Shown piece after piece: positions 9,300 through 18,579 of a DNA stretch of 28,144 bases. This stretch comes from Haplomitrium mnioides. Lineage: Eukaryota > Marchantiophyta > Haplomitriopsida > Calobryales. The notes under the pieces are model-generated. The model saw only the letters and a program-made list of their open reading frames with translations. It did no database searches and had not been told where the DNA came from. The stretch's first letter is position 1. Each line of letters begins with the position of its first letter. Both the position numbers and the translations under genes were made by a program. The DNA lies in NCBI GenBank assembly GCA_049999725.1, contig JBNGIS010035454.1, positions 1 through 28,144 of the forward strand, in the 5' to 3' direction.

Positions 9300-9697
9300 T
9301 GTTAGGAACTATGCTCTCACACATCATATGGCAAAGAAGCCATTGTCAAACTCTTTGAGGAATATAGATAGACTGATGTCTAATATATTCCATAACAATA
9401 CAATTCCACATCAACTTAAGAGCACATAAAAGGCTTGTATCTGACCTAGAGCAAAGATCTAATACCCAATCTTGCTTTGAAGACAAATGGTCAATAAAAA
9501 AATTGTACAAAGCCTGGGGCTTTTGGCACACATTCACATGAGCATTATCTCTTACATGTTTTAGTTTTGCAAAAACAGCTGAAAAACTAAAAACACTCCA
9601 CACTATTTTTCGATTACGATTGCTTGCATCTTTGGATTGTAGGTTGAAGAGCTTCATACTTGCTTGCCCTCTTTTGTTTTGTAACCCATAGTCTACT
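9300..9697 (-). pseudogene. ParB-methyltransferase-like gene, copy 1: last recognisable exon (SAM-binding half)
   Basis: This - strand exon encodes the C-terminal half of an N6/N4 amino-methyltransferase domain. KPQALYNFFIDHLSSKQDW, then VLDLCSRSDTSLLCALKL and then WNCIVMEYIRHQSIYIPQRV follow the PF01555-type pattern K-P-x-x-L...VLD-x-x-x-GSGT...G-R-x-x-x-x-x-E-x-D-x-x-Q...R. The glycines of the SAM loop are replaced (SRSDT where the family has S-G-S-G-T), so it could not bind SAM normally. A one-base loss after PQRV shifts the frame relative to copy 2. About 80% nucleotide match by eye to 19440-19650 on the + strand. A 145-bp intron with a GTAAGT donor precedes it (9842 down to about 9698). 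Function in this plant is unknown; the domain call is by motif only. Confidence 0.72.
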
Positions 9698-9842
9698 ACT
9701 TAAAAGTGTGAGAAATTCTAGGACTCCTAGAATGATGGATGTTGGTTTGGTTTATGTAGTAATCAAAACAAAGAAATCAGAGAAACTAAAAGAAGTGGAA
9801 ACAAGATAAACTAAAATATAAAAACTTCAAAACAAAACTTAC

Positions 9843-10404
9843 CAAATGTCATAATTAATAGCACAAAAAATTTTCCAAAAGCTCATCCTCTACGATGCCA
9901 AATTGTTGCGAAGAATGAATAATTACAAAAGACCAAAATCTAAAGTAGTTACAACCGCAAAGAAGAGATCATATCAAAAATATCATTTTTATTAAAGGGC
10001 TTGGAGTCGTCATGCTTACATTCCTTTAGGTTGTACCAATAAAGAATGTCATCGATTGATAAAGTGAAACTTCTTAATTTCACCAAGCCCTTCAATTGTC
10101 GTGCGTTGGATTCCTTGGGGACTGGATTATATGCCATGCTGAGTCTGTCAACATAGAATTGTAAGTCATGGTCTTGTTCTTTAGTCCCTTCTTCAGTTGG
10201 AGGGATAACAACTTCATTTTGTTGCTTGGACTTCCACTCTCTAACTTTCTAACAATGGAGAAGAAAGGCAAAAGGGTACAACACCAAGGTTGAGGCTTGG
10301 TCTTGATCTTCTAGGGCTTCTTCAACCCTAGATCTCTCTTTTCCTTTAGCAGTTGCCGTCAATTTTTTGGCCAACTGCATTTTGAATGTTTTGCTACCAT
10401 GAGA
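9843..10404 (-). pseudogene. ParB-methyltransferase-like gene, copy 1: exon with motif IV
   Basis: The exon starts near QLAKKLTATAKGKERSR (10390 downward) and ends at 9843, before GTAAGT. It includes an in-frame TAG in ...LLHC-stop-KVREWKS, shared with copy 2, then SNARQLKGLVKLRSFTLS and DDILYWYNLKECKHDD (about 10010-10053). The last segment aligns with the methyltransferase catalytic motif IV, D-P-P-Y-G in the family; here it reads D-I-L-Y-W. Further on, after a frameshift, IIHSSQQFGIVEDEL is readable and matches copy 2. Motif IV before motif I is the beta-class order, shared with bacterial CcrM-like enzymes. Internal stops and shifts make it a pseudogene. Confidence 0.68.
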
Positions 10405-10514
10405 AAAACATGGAGAAATGTATTTGGATAGAATTTGAAAATTTAAAACTTGAAGTCAAAAAGAAAGGAGAGTTAATGCAAGCTTGGACTTAATAGCCCA
10501 TGTTTACATAAAAA

Positions 10515-10685
10515 CTTGAGTCTAGATGCATTTGAACTCTGAAGTCCAAGAGGGCTTGGACTCAAGAGTCCATGTGTGCATTGGCTCATTGAACTCAAGA
10601 CTCTATGCAAGCATGGAGATCTAGTCTAAGCATAAGCTCAAGAGTCCATATGCACATTGACTCTTTGATATCTATGCATGCATGA
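10515..10685. repeat. Degenerate 24-bp palindromic minisatellite (intron, copy 1)
   Basis: Repeated GAGTCCATG...CATGGACTC-type palindromes, degraded, lying in the intron between the ParB/HTH exon (ends 10842) and the motif IV exon (starts about 10404). Same family as the clearer arrays at 12185-12495 and 18090-18535. Confidence 0.75.
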
Positions 10686-10841
10686 AAGGAAGTACTTTCC
10701 AACAACTTCTCTAAACTTGAATAGAAAGAGGAAGTCTTTGATTCCTCTGTATGGATGCGATATTCCATCCTAGCCCCCTCCCAAGAGCTGCAACACACCT
10801 CTAAACAAAAAGATTTTACCATAATGGCTTAAATTTTATAC

Positions 10842-11955
10842 CTCTCTAGCTCCCGAGACATTTCTTTGATTGAAAGCTCTTTGACTTCCACCTGCTTCAA
10901 AATTGAAATTTTTATTTCATTAGGAAGACCTTGAAGAGACTTTTAAGGTGTCCACTTCATGTCCTCAATTCTTAGTGAACCTTTGGCCTTGGGCTTTTGG
11001 ACTTTGACAAGGTTCTTCTCCCATATGCTAAAAATATTCTATTGCAACTTCCAAAGCTCTTTGCTTCTAAAAGCCAGCTAGAACAAGTTGTCTTGAGAAG
11101 TCACTATCTTGTCAAGAGTTGACTTTGCTTGAACTTCAAAGTCTCCAACACAAGCTCTCTTTTTAATTTTTGGGATGATGCCATCCCTCTCTCTCTCTAT
11201 AAATCCCTAATTCCAATACTCAATCTTTTGAATCCACATCATCTCCAACCGGTAGCGTTGGTCATAGTTGTCATCAATCGCCAAAATTTGGGCTTTTGTT
11301 GGTGTAAGCCTCACATAAACATAGCAATTGCAAATCAAAAGCATCAGATTCTTCACTCCATACTTTGTTATCAATAGCTGCCTTACGATAGCATTGTGAT
11401 TGCCTCTTGCAATCTCGTAATGGTACTTGTCAAGACTCCGAATATCGAACTCTGACTTACCTTTCAACCTACACTTTGGGTCCACAACCACAATTGAAAA
11501 AAAAAATTGCATATTTGTTGGTGAGCATTCTCTACGCTAGAAGCTCAACAAAATCTTCATTCAACCACTAATCTGGAATTGTTTCTAGTTATCCATTCCA
11601 AGTTTTGGTGAGTTCATGTTCTCTAGCCGGATTGTAATAGTTTCCTCCCGGACTCTACACTAATGGATTACAGACTTTATCTGATGATCAACCTACTCCC
11701 TCTCCTAAAATGACTTGAGCCCTTTGTGCATTTGCCTCTTTTCTCTTGATATTGGCAGTTGCGCAGGCTCCGGCTCGACATCCTCCTCAGAGCTACTAAA
11801 GGAGCTTTTGTAGAGGCGGCTTCTTCTTTTTTGGAGCCTCTTTTGGCTCTACTTCCTTCCTTTTTCTTGCAGCTGATTGTCCATCTATTGTTGCCGTAGT
11901 GAATATCAATGCACTTGGAGAAGGCACACATTGTGCCAAGCGTAAACCTTGCTAT
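10842..11955 (-). pseudogene. ParB-methyltransferase-like gene, copy 1: ParB/HTH exon
   Basis: One long exon of about 1.1 kb, broken by several stops and shifts. In order: a basic cluster RKRKEVEPKEAPKKKK (nuclear-localisation-like), an acidic SSSEEDVEPEP tract, then EFDIRSLDKYHYEIARGNHNAIVRQ (quoted as FDIRSLDKYHYEIA and GNHNAIVRQ) with LMLLICNCYVYVRLTP and ILAIDDNYDQR. This resembles ParB/Srx-fold domains: Y-x-I-x-x-G-x-H-R-x-x-A, then V-x-V, then x-x-D/E-N. After it come KSLQGLPNEIKISILKQVEV and ELSIKEMSRELER, like the helix-turn-helix that follows ParB domains. Exon end at 10842 is set by AG|GTATAA. ParB domains bind or cut DNA; here the call is by motif shape only. A frameshift lies at the A-run near 11495. 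Confidence 0.6.
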
Positions 11956-12184
11956 ATTTTGAAAATCTTCAAACTAAATGCAAATTTTGTAAAACCTTTC
12001 TCCACCTAATTTGAGTTTGGGTAGGTGTTGACAAAGTCTAATAAAAATTATGAAAGCTGGAAACAAAAAACAAAAAAGAGTCAAGGATTGTTTAGAAATT
12101 TTTAAACAAGAGTAAACAATTGTTATTTATCACAAATACTTGTCAACAATCCTTCTAAGGACTCACGAACATTGACCAGTGTCC

Positions 12185-12495
12185 TTGTGCGCATTGAGTC
12201 CAAGCGTGCAATGGCTTGTGCGCTTGTACCCCATCATCCATGCAAGCATGGACTCTCGAGTTCATGTGCGCATAGACTCTAGAGTTCATGCGCACATAGA
12301 CTCTAGAGTTCATGCACGCATAAACTCTTGAGTCTAAGCATGCAAGGAATCAGGAGTCTAGACGCAAAGGGACTTTATAGTCCATGCTTGAATGGACTCT
12401 AGAGTCCATGCGTGCATGGACTCTATAGTCTAGGTCCTCAAGGATGCTAGAGTCCATGTGCGCATGGACTTCACAATCCAATGGGCGCATGGACG
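12185..12495. repeat. 24-bp palindromic minisatellite array (intron, copy 1)
   Basis: About ten or more tandem units of 24 bp. The consensus unit is TA plus two 11-mers, GAGTCCATGCG and its reverse complement CGCATGGACTC, so each unit is a near-perfect 22-bp palindrome. The cleanest unit is 12400-12423, with a single central mismatch. I count about eleven GANTC sites in 310 bp, against about one expected by chance. It lies in the intron between the 5' exon (ends 12552) and the ParB exon (starts about 11955). Confidence 0.9.
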
Positions 12496-12551
12496 ATGGT
12501 ATTCAATTCAAAGTACATATCAAATACAAAAAAAGACCTACTAGGTATTAC

Positions 12552-12896
12552 CTTATCATCAATGTAAGCCTCTTGTAGATCGTTGGTGAATCTTTTGGCT
12601 TCATTTCATTGATGCATAATTTGTTGGACGACACCTTGAACAATGCGATCGTAATTTCAGACTACATAAGTGGCCAAATGTAGGCTCTGTACCCACTCAC
12701 AAATCATAATAACTTGGACCAAAAGGCCCATGTTGAATTTTTCACCTTCACCTTGGAAAAGGTAAAGATGATGGTCAATGTCTTTGATGGTCTCGCAACA
12801 AACTAGCCATTCATTGGCTAATTTGTGAGGCTCAAGAGTCTTCAACATGTCAACATATCGAGAAGGCTTTGGTTGAGACGGTTTCAAAACATTAGC
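12552..12896 (-). pseudogene. ParB-methyltransferase-like gene, copy 1: 5'-most recognised exon
   Basis: A 345-bp exon in a single frame: acceptor CTTAG at 12897-12898, first codons A-N-V-L-K-P, donor AAG|GTAATA at 12551-12550. It encodes YVDMLKTLEPHKLANEWL, IKDIDHHLYLFQGEGEKF, MGLLVQVIMICEWVQSLHLA and YDRIVQGVVQQIMHQ, interrupted by two TAG/TGA-type stops (one at 12657-12659). I do not recognise a domain. The composition is soluble, mixed helical, with conserved-looking Trp, His and Asp. Linked to the downstream exons by strand, splice signals and the shared minisatellite in the following intron. Whether it belongs to the same transcript is inference. Confidence 0.6.
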
Positions 12897-13370
12897 CTAA
12901 GATGTCGTTTTCTTTGATGTAAAAAAATAGCGAAAATGGGAATGAAAAACTTTAAGATAAGAAGTTCATATAGAACGAAACGCAAAAAAGACAAAATCAC
13001 AAGAAAAGGAAAAAACAACCATAACAAGAAATCAAAAACTTGAAAGTCAACTTGCGACAATGGATAGAAACTTTCCATTGTTGCTTGTTTTATACCTGAA
13101 TTTCAAAAAACGCATTTTACCGCCAAAAATTAGTCCCAGAGCTCTTGACATGTAGGTTTGCATGGTGAAAAAAACATTTATTATATAAATCATTTCTCAT
13201 TTTCATCTTTCGAATTTCTTTTTTTCATTTCCTTCACAAAATTTTCACTATTATATCATTTTGTAAAATTTTCTCCAAAAATACGTATTCTGAGTATACC
13301 ACTATGAACTAAGAATGTTTGTTAAAATACATCCTTCAATTTTCTTGTCTTTCATTATTATTTTCAAATA
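12897..13370. other. AT-rich spacer between head-to-head gene remnants
   Basis: No gene recognised. The stretch separates the - strand gene remnant (starts 12896) from + strand exon-like sequence (from about 13371). It contains A/T runs and a hydrophobic 64-codon - strand frame (12884-13078) with no family resemblance. Confidence 0.5.
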
Positions 13371-14360
13371 GCTAGAGTGTTCAAAGGCAAGAAGAGGTTA
13401 GAATTTCAGGATTCATGTTCGCATAAAAGTGTTTCTTTTGGTCAACAGTTGGAGATTTTTTCAAATCGTTGTTCTGAGGAGGTAAGTTGTGGAATACTTA
13501 AAGTGTCAAGTGTGATGGCTAGTGTTTTGGGAAAAAATGGCAACTATTGAACAAGATACATCAAAAGAGGAAGATTGAGCAATTGAATCATATGCTTACA
13601 TAGAATCAAAGATTGAACCTTTTGCGCGCATAGGATCAAGCAGTGAACTCAATGCGCGCATAGGATCAAGGAGCGAACCCTATGCATGCAAGGGATCCAG
13701 GAGTGAACTCAATGCGCACATAGGATCTAAGACTCAACCTTTCTACACGCAGCGGATATTTTTTGTCGGTCAAGCGATCAGAGTTTACTCTTTCTGGTGA
13801 CTGCTCCAACATGTCAACATAAAGACATTCAAGTGAGAATGTCAAGATGATTGTGTAGCTTTCTTCGTCATCAGCAGATAACAAGGACAACAATCAAGAT
13901 CCCAATCTGCTTGTTCAAAATACATAAAGCATAGAATCAGATGCATGTTTCAATTTGGAGGTGATACATTGTCTCCGTTGGCACCACTCAAACAACAAGT
14001 GATTAAGCAAGTTGGACCTCTAAGCAAGAATGGAAGATCCTTTTGAAACTGAAATTGTTTGAAGGAATCTTCAGACGACAATTTAGGCAATGATTCAATC
14101 AAAGAGTCTATGTCACTCAACATTTCTATAGAGTACTTGCCAAGAGCACCAATTGTTTTAAAAAGAAAAATTCCTTTTGCTCAAGATTTTGATGAAGATT
14201 TTATTTCAGCATGGTCCAATTCTCTTACTTCTCAAGGTGATCCACATTGATCAAAAACTTATTTCGAGAGAACAAAAAATGTCAGTGATGATGTCTAAGA
14301 TCTCAAAGAAAATGCTTTATCTCCGATGGCTAGATTCACCTATGGACCAAATCAACCGGC
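13371..14360 (+). pseudogene. Unrecognised spliced gene remnant
   Basis: Exon-like + strand sequence. About 13371-13482 reads KGKKRLEFQDSCSHKSVSFG and then FSNRCSEE, ending at a GAG|GTAAGT-type donor. After the 30-bp repeat array (an intron?) come CMFQFGGDTLSPLAPLKQQ, then 14059-14250: ESSDDNLGNDSIKES, EYLPRAPIVLKRKIPFAQDF and DEDFISAWSNSLTSQGD. After a TGA the same frame continues with ALSPMARFTYGPNQPAKHK. The composition looks like real protein, but I recognise no family and several stops interrupt it. It ends where copia RT sequence begins on the other strand (about 14360). It could be a 5' part of the + strand copy 2 gene or an unrelated gene. Confidence 0.35.
13599..13748. repeat. 30-bp minisatellite, five units
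   Basis: Five tandem 30-bp units starting at 13599, 13629, 13659, 13689 and 13719, pattern CATAGGATCAAGGAGTGAAC followed by TCAATGCGCG. The unit joins keep a palindromic ATGCGCGCAT core like that of the 24-bp arrays, but the rest differs (GGATC and GAACTC instead of GGACTC/GAGTCC). Probably a relative of that family. Confidence 0.9.
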
Positions 14361-17124
14361 AAAACATAAGAGTTCTTTATCAAGTGCCTCAAACCCAGAA
14401 GACTACACTATACAGATCTATTCCTTCATATCTCTATTCAGAAAACTTGACTTCACATTCGTCTGATGAGCTTCCCTATTCATCAACTGCTGCAATGATC
14501 AATTTGCAATGGATTGATGTCATCTTCACCACTTTTGAGTGAATGTTCCTGAAAATTTGATACCATTCTTCTACACATATTCCTATGCTAGGCATGCTTT
14601 GTCTTTGTGACTGCAGCTCCACGCTTGAGCTCTTAATATCCACTTGCACTCAATTGTTTTTTTGCCTTTTGGTAAATCTCTCAAAATCCAAGTCCCAACT
14701 TGTATCAAAGATTGGTACTTGTCTTTCGTAGCCTACTCCCATTTTTTAGGATCATCCCCTTTCATGGCTTGCTTTATGCTTGTTGGTTCTTGCTCAAGAA
14801 CAACTTTTGCCTTACATTCCTATCTTCCAAGCCTAGCAATCGTTCTTTAGAATCTCTATGACTTCCTCATAGAGTCCAATGCTTTTTGCTTACTTTCTTC
14901 ATATTCCTCTAGGATAGATGGTCTATCTTATGCAAGTTGTTGCCAAGAAGTCTGACTAACTCTCTATCACCTAAAGTAATTATTATAACATCATAGAGGA
15001 TATGTCTTGGATTTGCATCCAACCTGTTCCCTACCTCCCACTCAATGAAAATGGCATACTTGTGCCAGATTGTTTTGCTTATAATTGGGTTGCACAGCCA
15101 TAGGTCTTCCCTCCTTCACTGTACCCAAGAAAAAGTACACTTTATTATCTTAGATTCCAACTTTATGCAAAGTGTCACAGAAACCAAGACATATGTGTTG
15201 CAACCAAAGCTCTAAGATGCTTCACTGAAGGTTGAACCTCCAAGCCTGCCAAGGTGTCAACCCTTCAATAACATTTTTCGTGCTAACATACTTTAGTTGT
15301 AGCCACTCTCACTACCCATCCTCCAAGCTAGCATATGCACCATGCTTCTAGCCTTCTCAACAACTTCTATGTTCAACTATACTACCACACCATCTTGGTG
15401 TTGAGAATCCTGAGCAATCATCTTTGCTATGATGCCAACTCTTCACAAGAGAATTTCAAAACTATTGCTGTCACTCCAAAATCTTGATTCTATTATTAAC
15501 TTCATTCTCCATCCCAACAAGACATGCTTGAAATATTGAAACATCTCATCCTTTCTTTGCATGAAGTAGACAAAGGAAATCTCTGATTTTAATCTACGAA
15601 TGAAACAAAAGGTCTATAGCCAGACATTGAAGGTGTTCTCATAGGTCCATGTATGTTGTTGTAGACTAATTCCAACAAAGTGGATGCCCTCCATTCAATG
15701 GTTCCTTTCTTGTATGTAGATTTTGTGTGATTTTTCTTTCACACATTCTTCCCAAAACTCAAGTGAGGTAGATTTGTCCAAACCATGTTGCTCACCATGC
15801 TAGCGAGCAACCTCATTCCTTGCTTTCCCAAGTGTCCAAGTTTGTGGTGCTAGAGATTTATCCCCTTCTCTATGGCTAGCTATACTCAAGCTTTCCTCAA
15901 CCTTTGGGATGCAATCCAATCTACACACTTTCTCTCCCATAGTGCCAACTACCTTGCCAACCTTATCTAGGGCTTTAGAGGTATATGGATCAAGGTTGAC
16001 CACCAAGAAAATCTTGGTAATTTAAAAGCATTCACTAACAAAAATTCTCTTGTGATCTCAGATCTATAAAGACTCCCTCCAAGGTGTGGGTGGCACTCCA
16101 GCTTCTCGATCCTTTAATACTAAGATGCACAACCTGCTGCAATTGCATCTACTCCAGAGTTGTAACCCAACTATCAACTCTTTGATTAGTTCTAACAGCA
16201 TTCATTAATCAAACCTTCCTTGATGACTTGGGTGGATGCACCGTGTATCAAAGCATCCTAGTCATCCATGTCTTCAGTTCATGTTTATTAATCCACGTTC
16301 TGAGGTGATTCTTGTTCAACAATTGTTACATTGGAGGTCTCTTGAGACTTCTCTCCTCTCCTCCAAAACTTGCTATTAGCTAGTTTCTTCTTGTAGGATT
16401 TGGACATGTGTCCAAGTTTCTTGCAATATTAATAGGTACATATCTCTCTAAGTATCCATTCTTTCTTGTCTCCTTTGGCAATCAAACCATTATCATCAAT
16501 CTTTTCTTTATTGTGTTGCATATGCTTCTTACTGAGCAAGCAACTTGTCAGGGATTCCAAGTCTAATCCAAACCCTCTTGCCTCCATAGACATGAGCAAA
16601 GGGCCAAATTCTTCAAGGAGATTATTGAACAAGACACATACCATGTTCTTTTCCTCAATTTGACAACTTGTTGCTAGCAACTCATCAATTATGGATTTGA
16701 TCCTCATCACATGCTCAATGATGGTTGAATCCTCCCTCATCCTTACCTTGAAGAATTTCCTCTTCAAGAAAACTCTATGGGAGATTATCTTGTCTTCATA
16801 ACTATTTGAAAATTTTATCTAGACGCCAAGTGCATTTCTATAGTTTCCCACCAAAAAAAAAAGATGATTATCAAGGTTCAGCATGATTAATGCTAAAGCC
16901 TCTTCCTCAAAAAGTTTTTCCAAACATCTCCTTTCTCTTTTAATATCAACCCCATGCATTTCAAAGATGAGGTTATATCAAGTTTGGAGAGCCTCAATAA
17001 TTTCCTATAGGTCTAGACTCACCAAGACCTCTTTCATCTTCAACTTCCAAAGGGGAGTTTCATCTCCTCCAAATTTCTTGATTGTGCTTCCACTGCCAAA
17101 CTCAACTCTTGTTTGTGGACCCAT
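14360..17124 (-). pseudogene. Degenerate Ty1/copia polyprotein
   Basis: Copia gag-pol on the - strand, 5' end at ATG 17122-17124. Gag opens with KKFGGDETPLWKLKMKEVLV. The UBN2-type Gag (16429-16767) has KFFKVRMREDSTIIEHVMRI, DELLATSCQIEEK and a long C-terminal helix. A decayed zinc knuckle (CKKLGHMSKS) lies near 16400. A pre-integrase domain appears near 15700-16000 (ESLSIASHREGDKS and EECVKEKSHK), and RT from about 14790 (WILRDLPKGKKTIECKWI, EYVQKNGIKFSGTF) to about 14370 (HQTNVKSSFLNRDMKE). Many stops and shifts interrupt it. The element is cut inside RT; the rest of RT, RNase H and 3' LTR are missing. It separates the exons of the + strand gene remnants. Confidence 0.88.
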
Positions 17125-17471
17125 AACCTATTGGAAAAATGAACTTCAAAAATCTATGTGAAGAGTTAAGAGGATGTCAAGAGAGAGCACTTAACACAAA
17201 ATATGCTTCGAATCAGATGAGATCAAAATCAAAAGTCGTGACAAATCAAGTCGTGATACACTAAGAAACATGATCGCCATGCTCCAAAATCAGCTTTGTG
17301 AACTACCAAAAATCAAAATTGAAGAGAAAATTGTGATTAGGGTAGAATGCGATATTTTGCAAGAACTTGGCCATTGAAAGTTGAAAATGAGTTTGCTTGG
17401 CTTGAAAACAAATAACGCAAAATACGAATGAGAGAGGGTCAAAAATAAGAAACATGATTCTTGTTCTTTGA

Positions 17472-17484
17472 CGCTATGATATTC
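17472..17484 (-). promoter_or_regulatory. Possible copia primer-binding site (initiator tRNA-Met type)
   Basis: On the - strand ATATCATAGCG resembles the TGGTATCAGAGC primer site common to plant copia elements: TATCA-AGC matches, while the opening TGG is lost or mutated. It is about 350 bases upstream of the gag start, on the right side and strand. Confidence 0.4.
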
Positions 17485-17487
17485 GAC

Positions 17488-17892
17488 ACCTTCTCATAAA
17501 CTCAACCTAAACTCGTAATTTGTTCTTAAGACAATGAAAGAAGCTTGACTTACTGAGAATGCGAGAAGCATAACCTCACTTGATTTATGCAATCTGTACA
17601 AAACCATTAAATAACCTAGTTTCCTATGGCGCCCAAACAATTTTTGTGGGCTTGAATGATTCAAGCAATGAACTCCAATATGTGAAGAAGACCATGGCTT
17701 GGATGTGGATAAGAGCAGCTCTACTAGCTGTATATTCACCTATAACTGCACTTATAGAACTTTTCTTTGTATGCTCATGCACACAATTGCATGAGCATGG
17801 TCATCGCTCCCTACTAAGGCTATGGAACTATTCTCTTTAGCAGCCTCCTCATGCTACCATGTCTCACCATTAGGTGCATCCATGTGTCAACA
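17488..17892 (-). repeat. Possible copia 5' LTR remnant
   Basis: From TGTTGACACATGG at 17892 on the - strand to near the possible primer site. It has no coding resemblance and holds a perfect CATGAGCATACA-type inverted motif around GCTCATGCA...TGCATGAGC (about 17771-17797). The 3' boundary has no clear CA end, so the call is tentative. Confidence 0.35.
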
Positions 17893-18089
17893 CCCCATAA
17901 ACTGTTTCTAATCTAGAGTCTAGCTAAACTAGCTAAGAAACTACAAAAATAAAATAGATTAAGAGAAAAGCCCTTGATTATATATCTACATCAGGTAAGA
18001 TACATTTCCAACATTGATATTACTGTTGGCTTATTTGTTTATGGAAAACCAAGTTTGAAGTATTTTTCTAGCTAACCAATTTGTAGAGT
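17893..18089. other. AT-rich flank, no gene seen
   Basis: Short stretch between the copia remnant and the palindromic array. A CAGGTAAGAT sequence near 17993 resembles a splice donor on the + strand, but no exon is recognisable before it. Confidence 0.4.
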
Positions 18090-18535
18090 TTGAGTTCTTG
18101 CGCACATGGACTTCTAAGAGTCCATACTCACATAGACTTTGCGACATAAAAAGGAGACCAACTCAACGAAGTCTATATGTGCATAGACTTCAGAGTCCAA
18201 CAAAGCTTTTTAACTTAAGAGTCATTGAGCACAAGGACTGAATAAATCATGCATGCATGGACTCTAGAGACCCTGCGTGCCTAGACCAAAGAGTCTATGC
18301 AAGCATGGACTCTTGAGTCCTTGCGTCCAAAGGCTCTAAAGTCATGACTCCTTCACGTTGTGACTCCAATATCCTAGCGCCACAGACTCTCAAGTCCATA
18401 TGCATATGGACTATTAAGTCACTCTGCTTCTATAGTCATAAGTCTTAGCGCACAAGGACTCTAAAGTCCCTGAAGGTCTAGACTATTAAGTCCATGTGTG
18501 CATAGACTCTTTATTCTATGTGCATTGTTTTATAG
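18090..18535. repeat. 24-bp palindromic minisatellite array (upstream of copy 2 exon)
   Basis: Degenerate tandem palindromes of the same family as 12185-12495, for example GACTCTAGAG, CATGCATGCATGGACTC and GAGTCTATGCAAGCATGGAC. I count about twelve GANTC sites. It ends some 45 bases before the polypyrimidine tract and acceptor (18563-18579) of the next exon, the same relative position as the 10515-10685 array in copy 1. Confidence 0.85.
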
Positions 18536-18579
18536 TTTCGAAGTTTTCTCCTAACGAATTCTCACTTTTTTTTTCCAAG

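Noticed and set aside
11677-11931. 84-codon - strand frame with basic residues
   Set aside because: It overlaps the ParB exon in another frame. The neighbouring frames giving the NLS-like and acidic tracts fit the exon better, though a mixture of frames after indels cannot be excluded.
12185-12495. CRISPR-like array
   Set aside because: The units are contiguous palindromes with no unique spacers, and the context is plant nuclear DNA.
12884-13078. Hydrophobic 64-codon - strand frame that could be a membrane peptide
   Set aside because: The A/T-rich spacer gives Phe/Leu-rich translation by composition; no start context or relatives seen.
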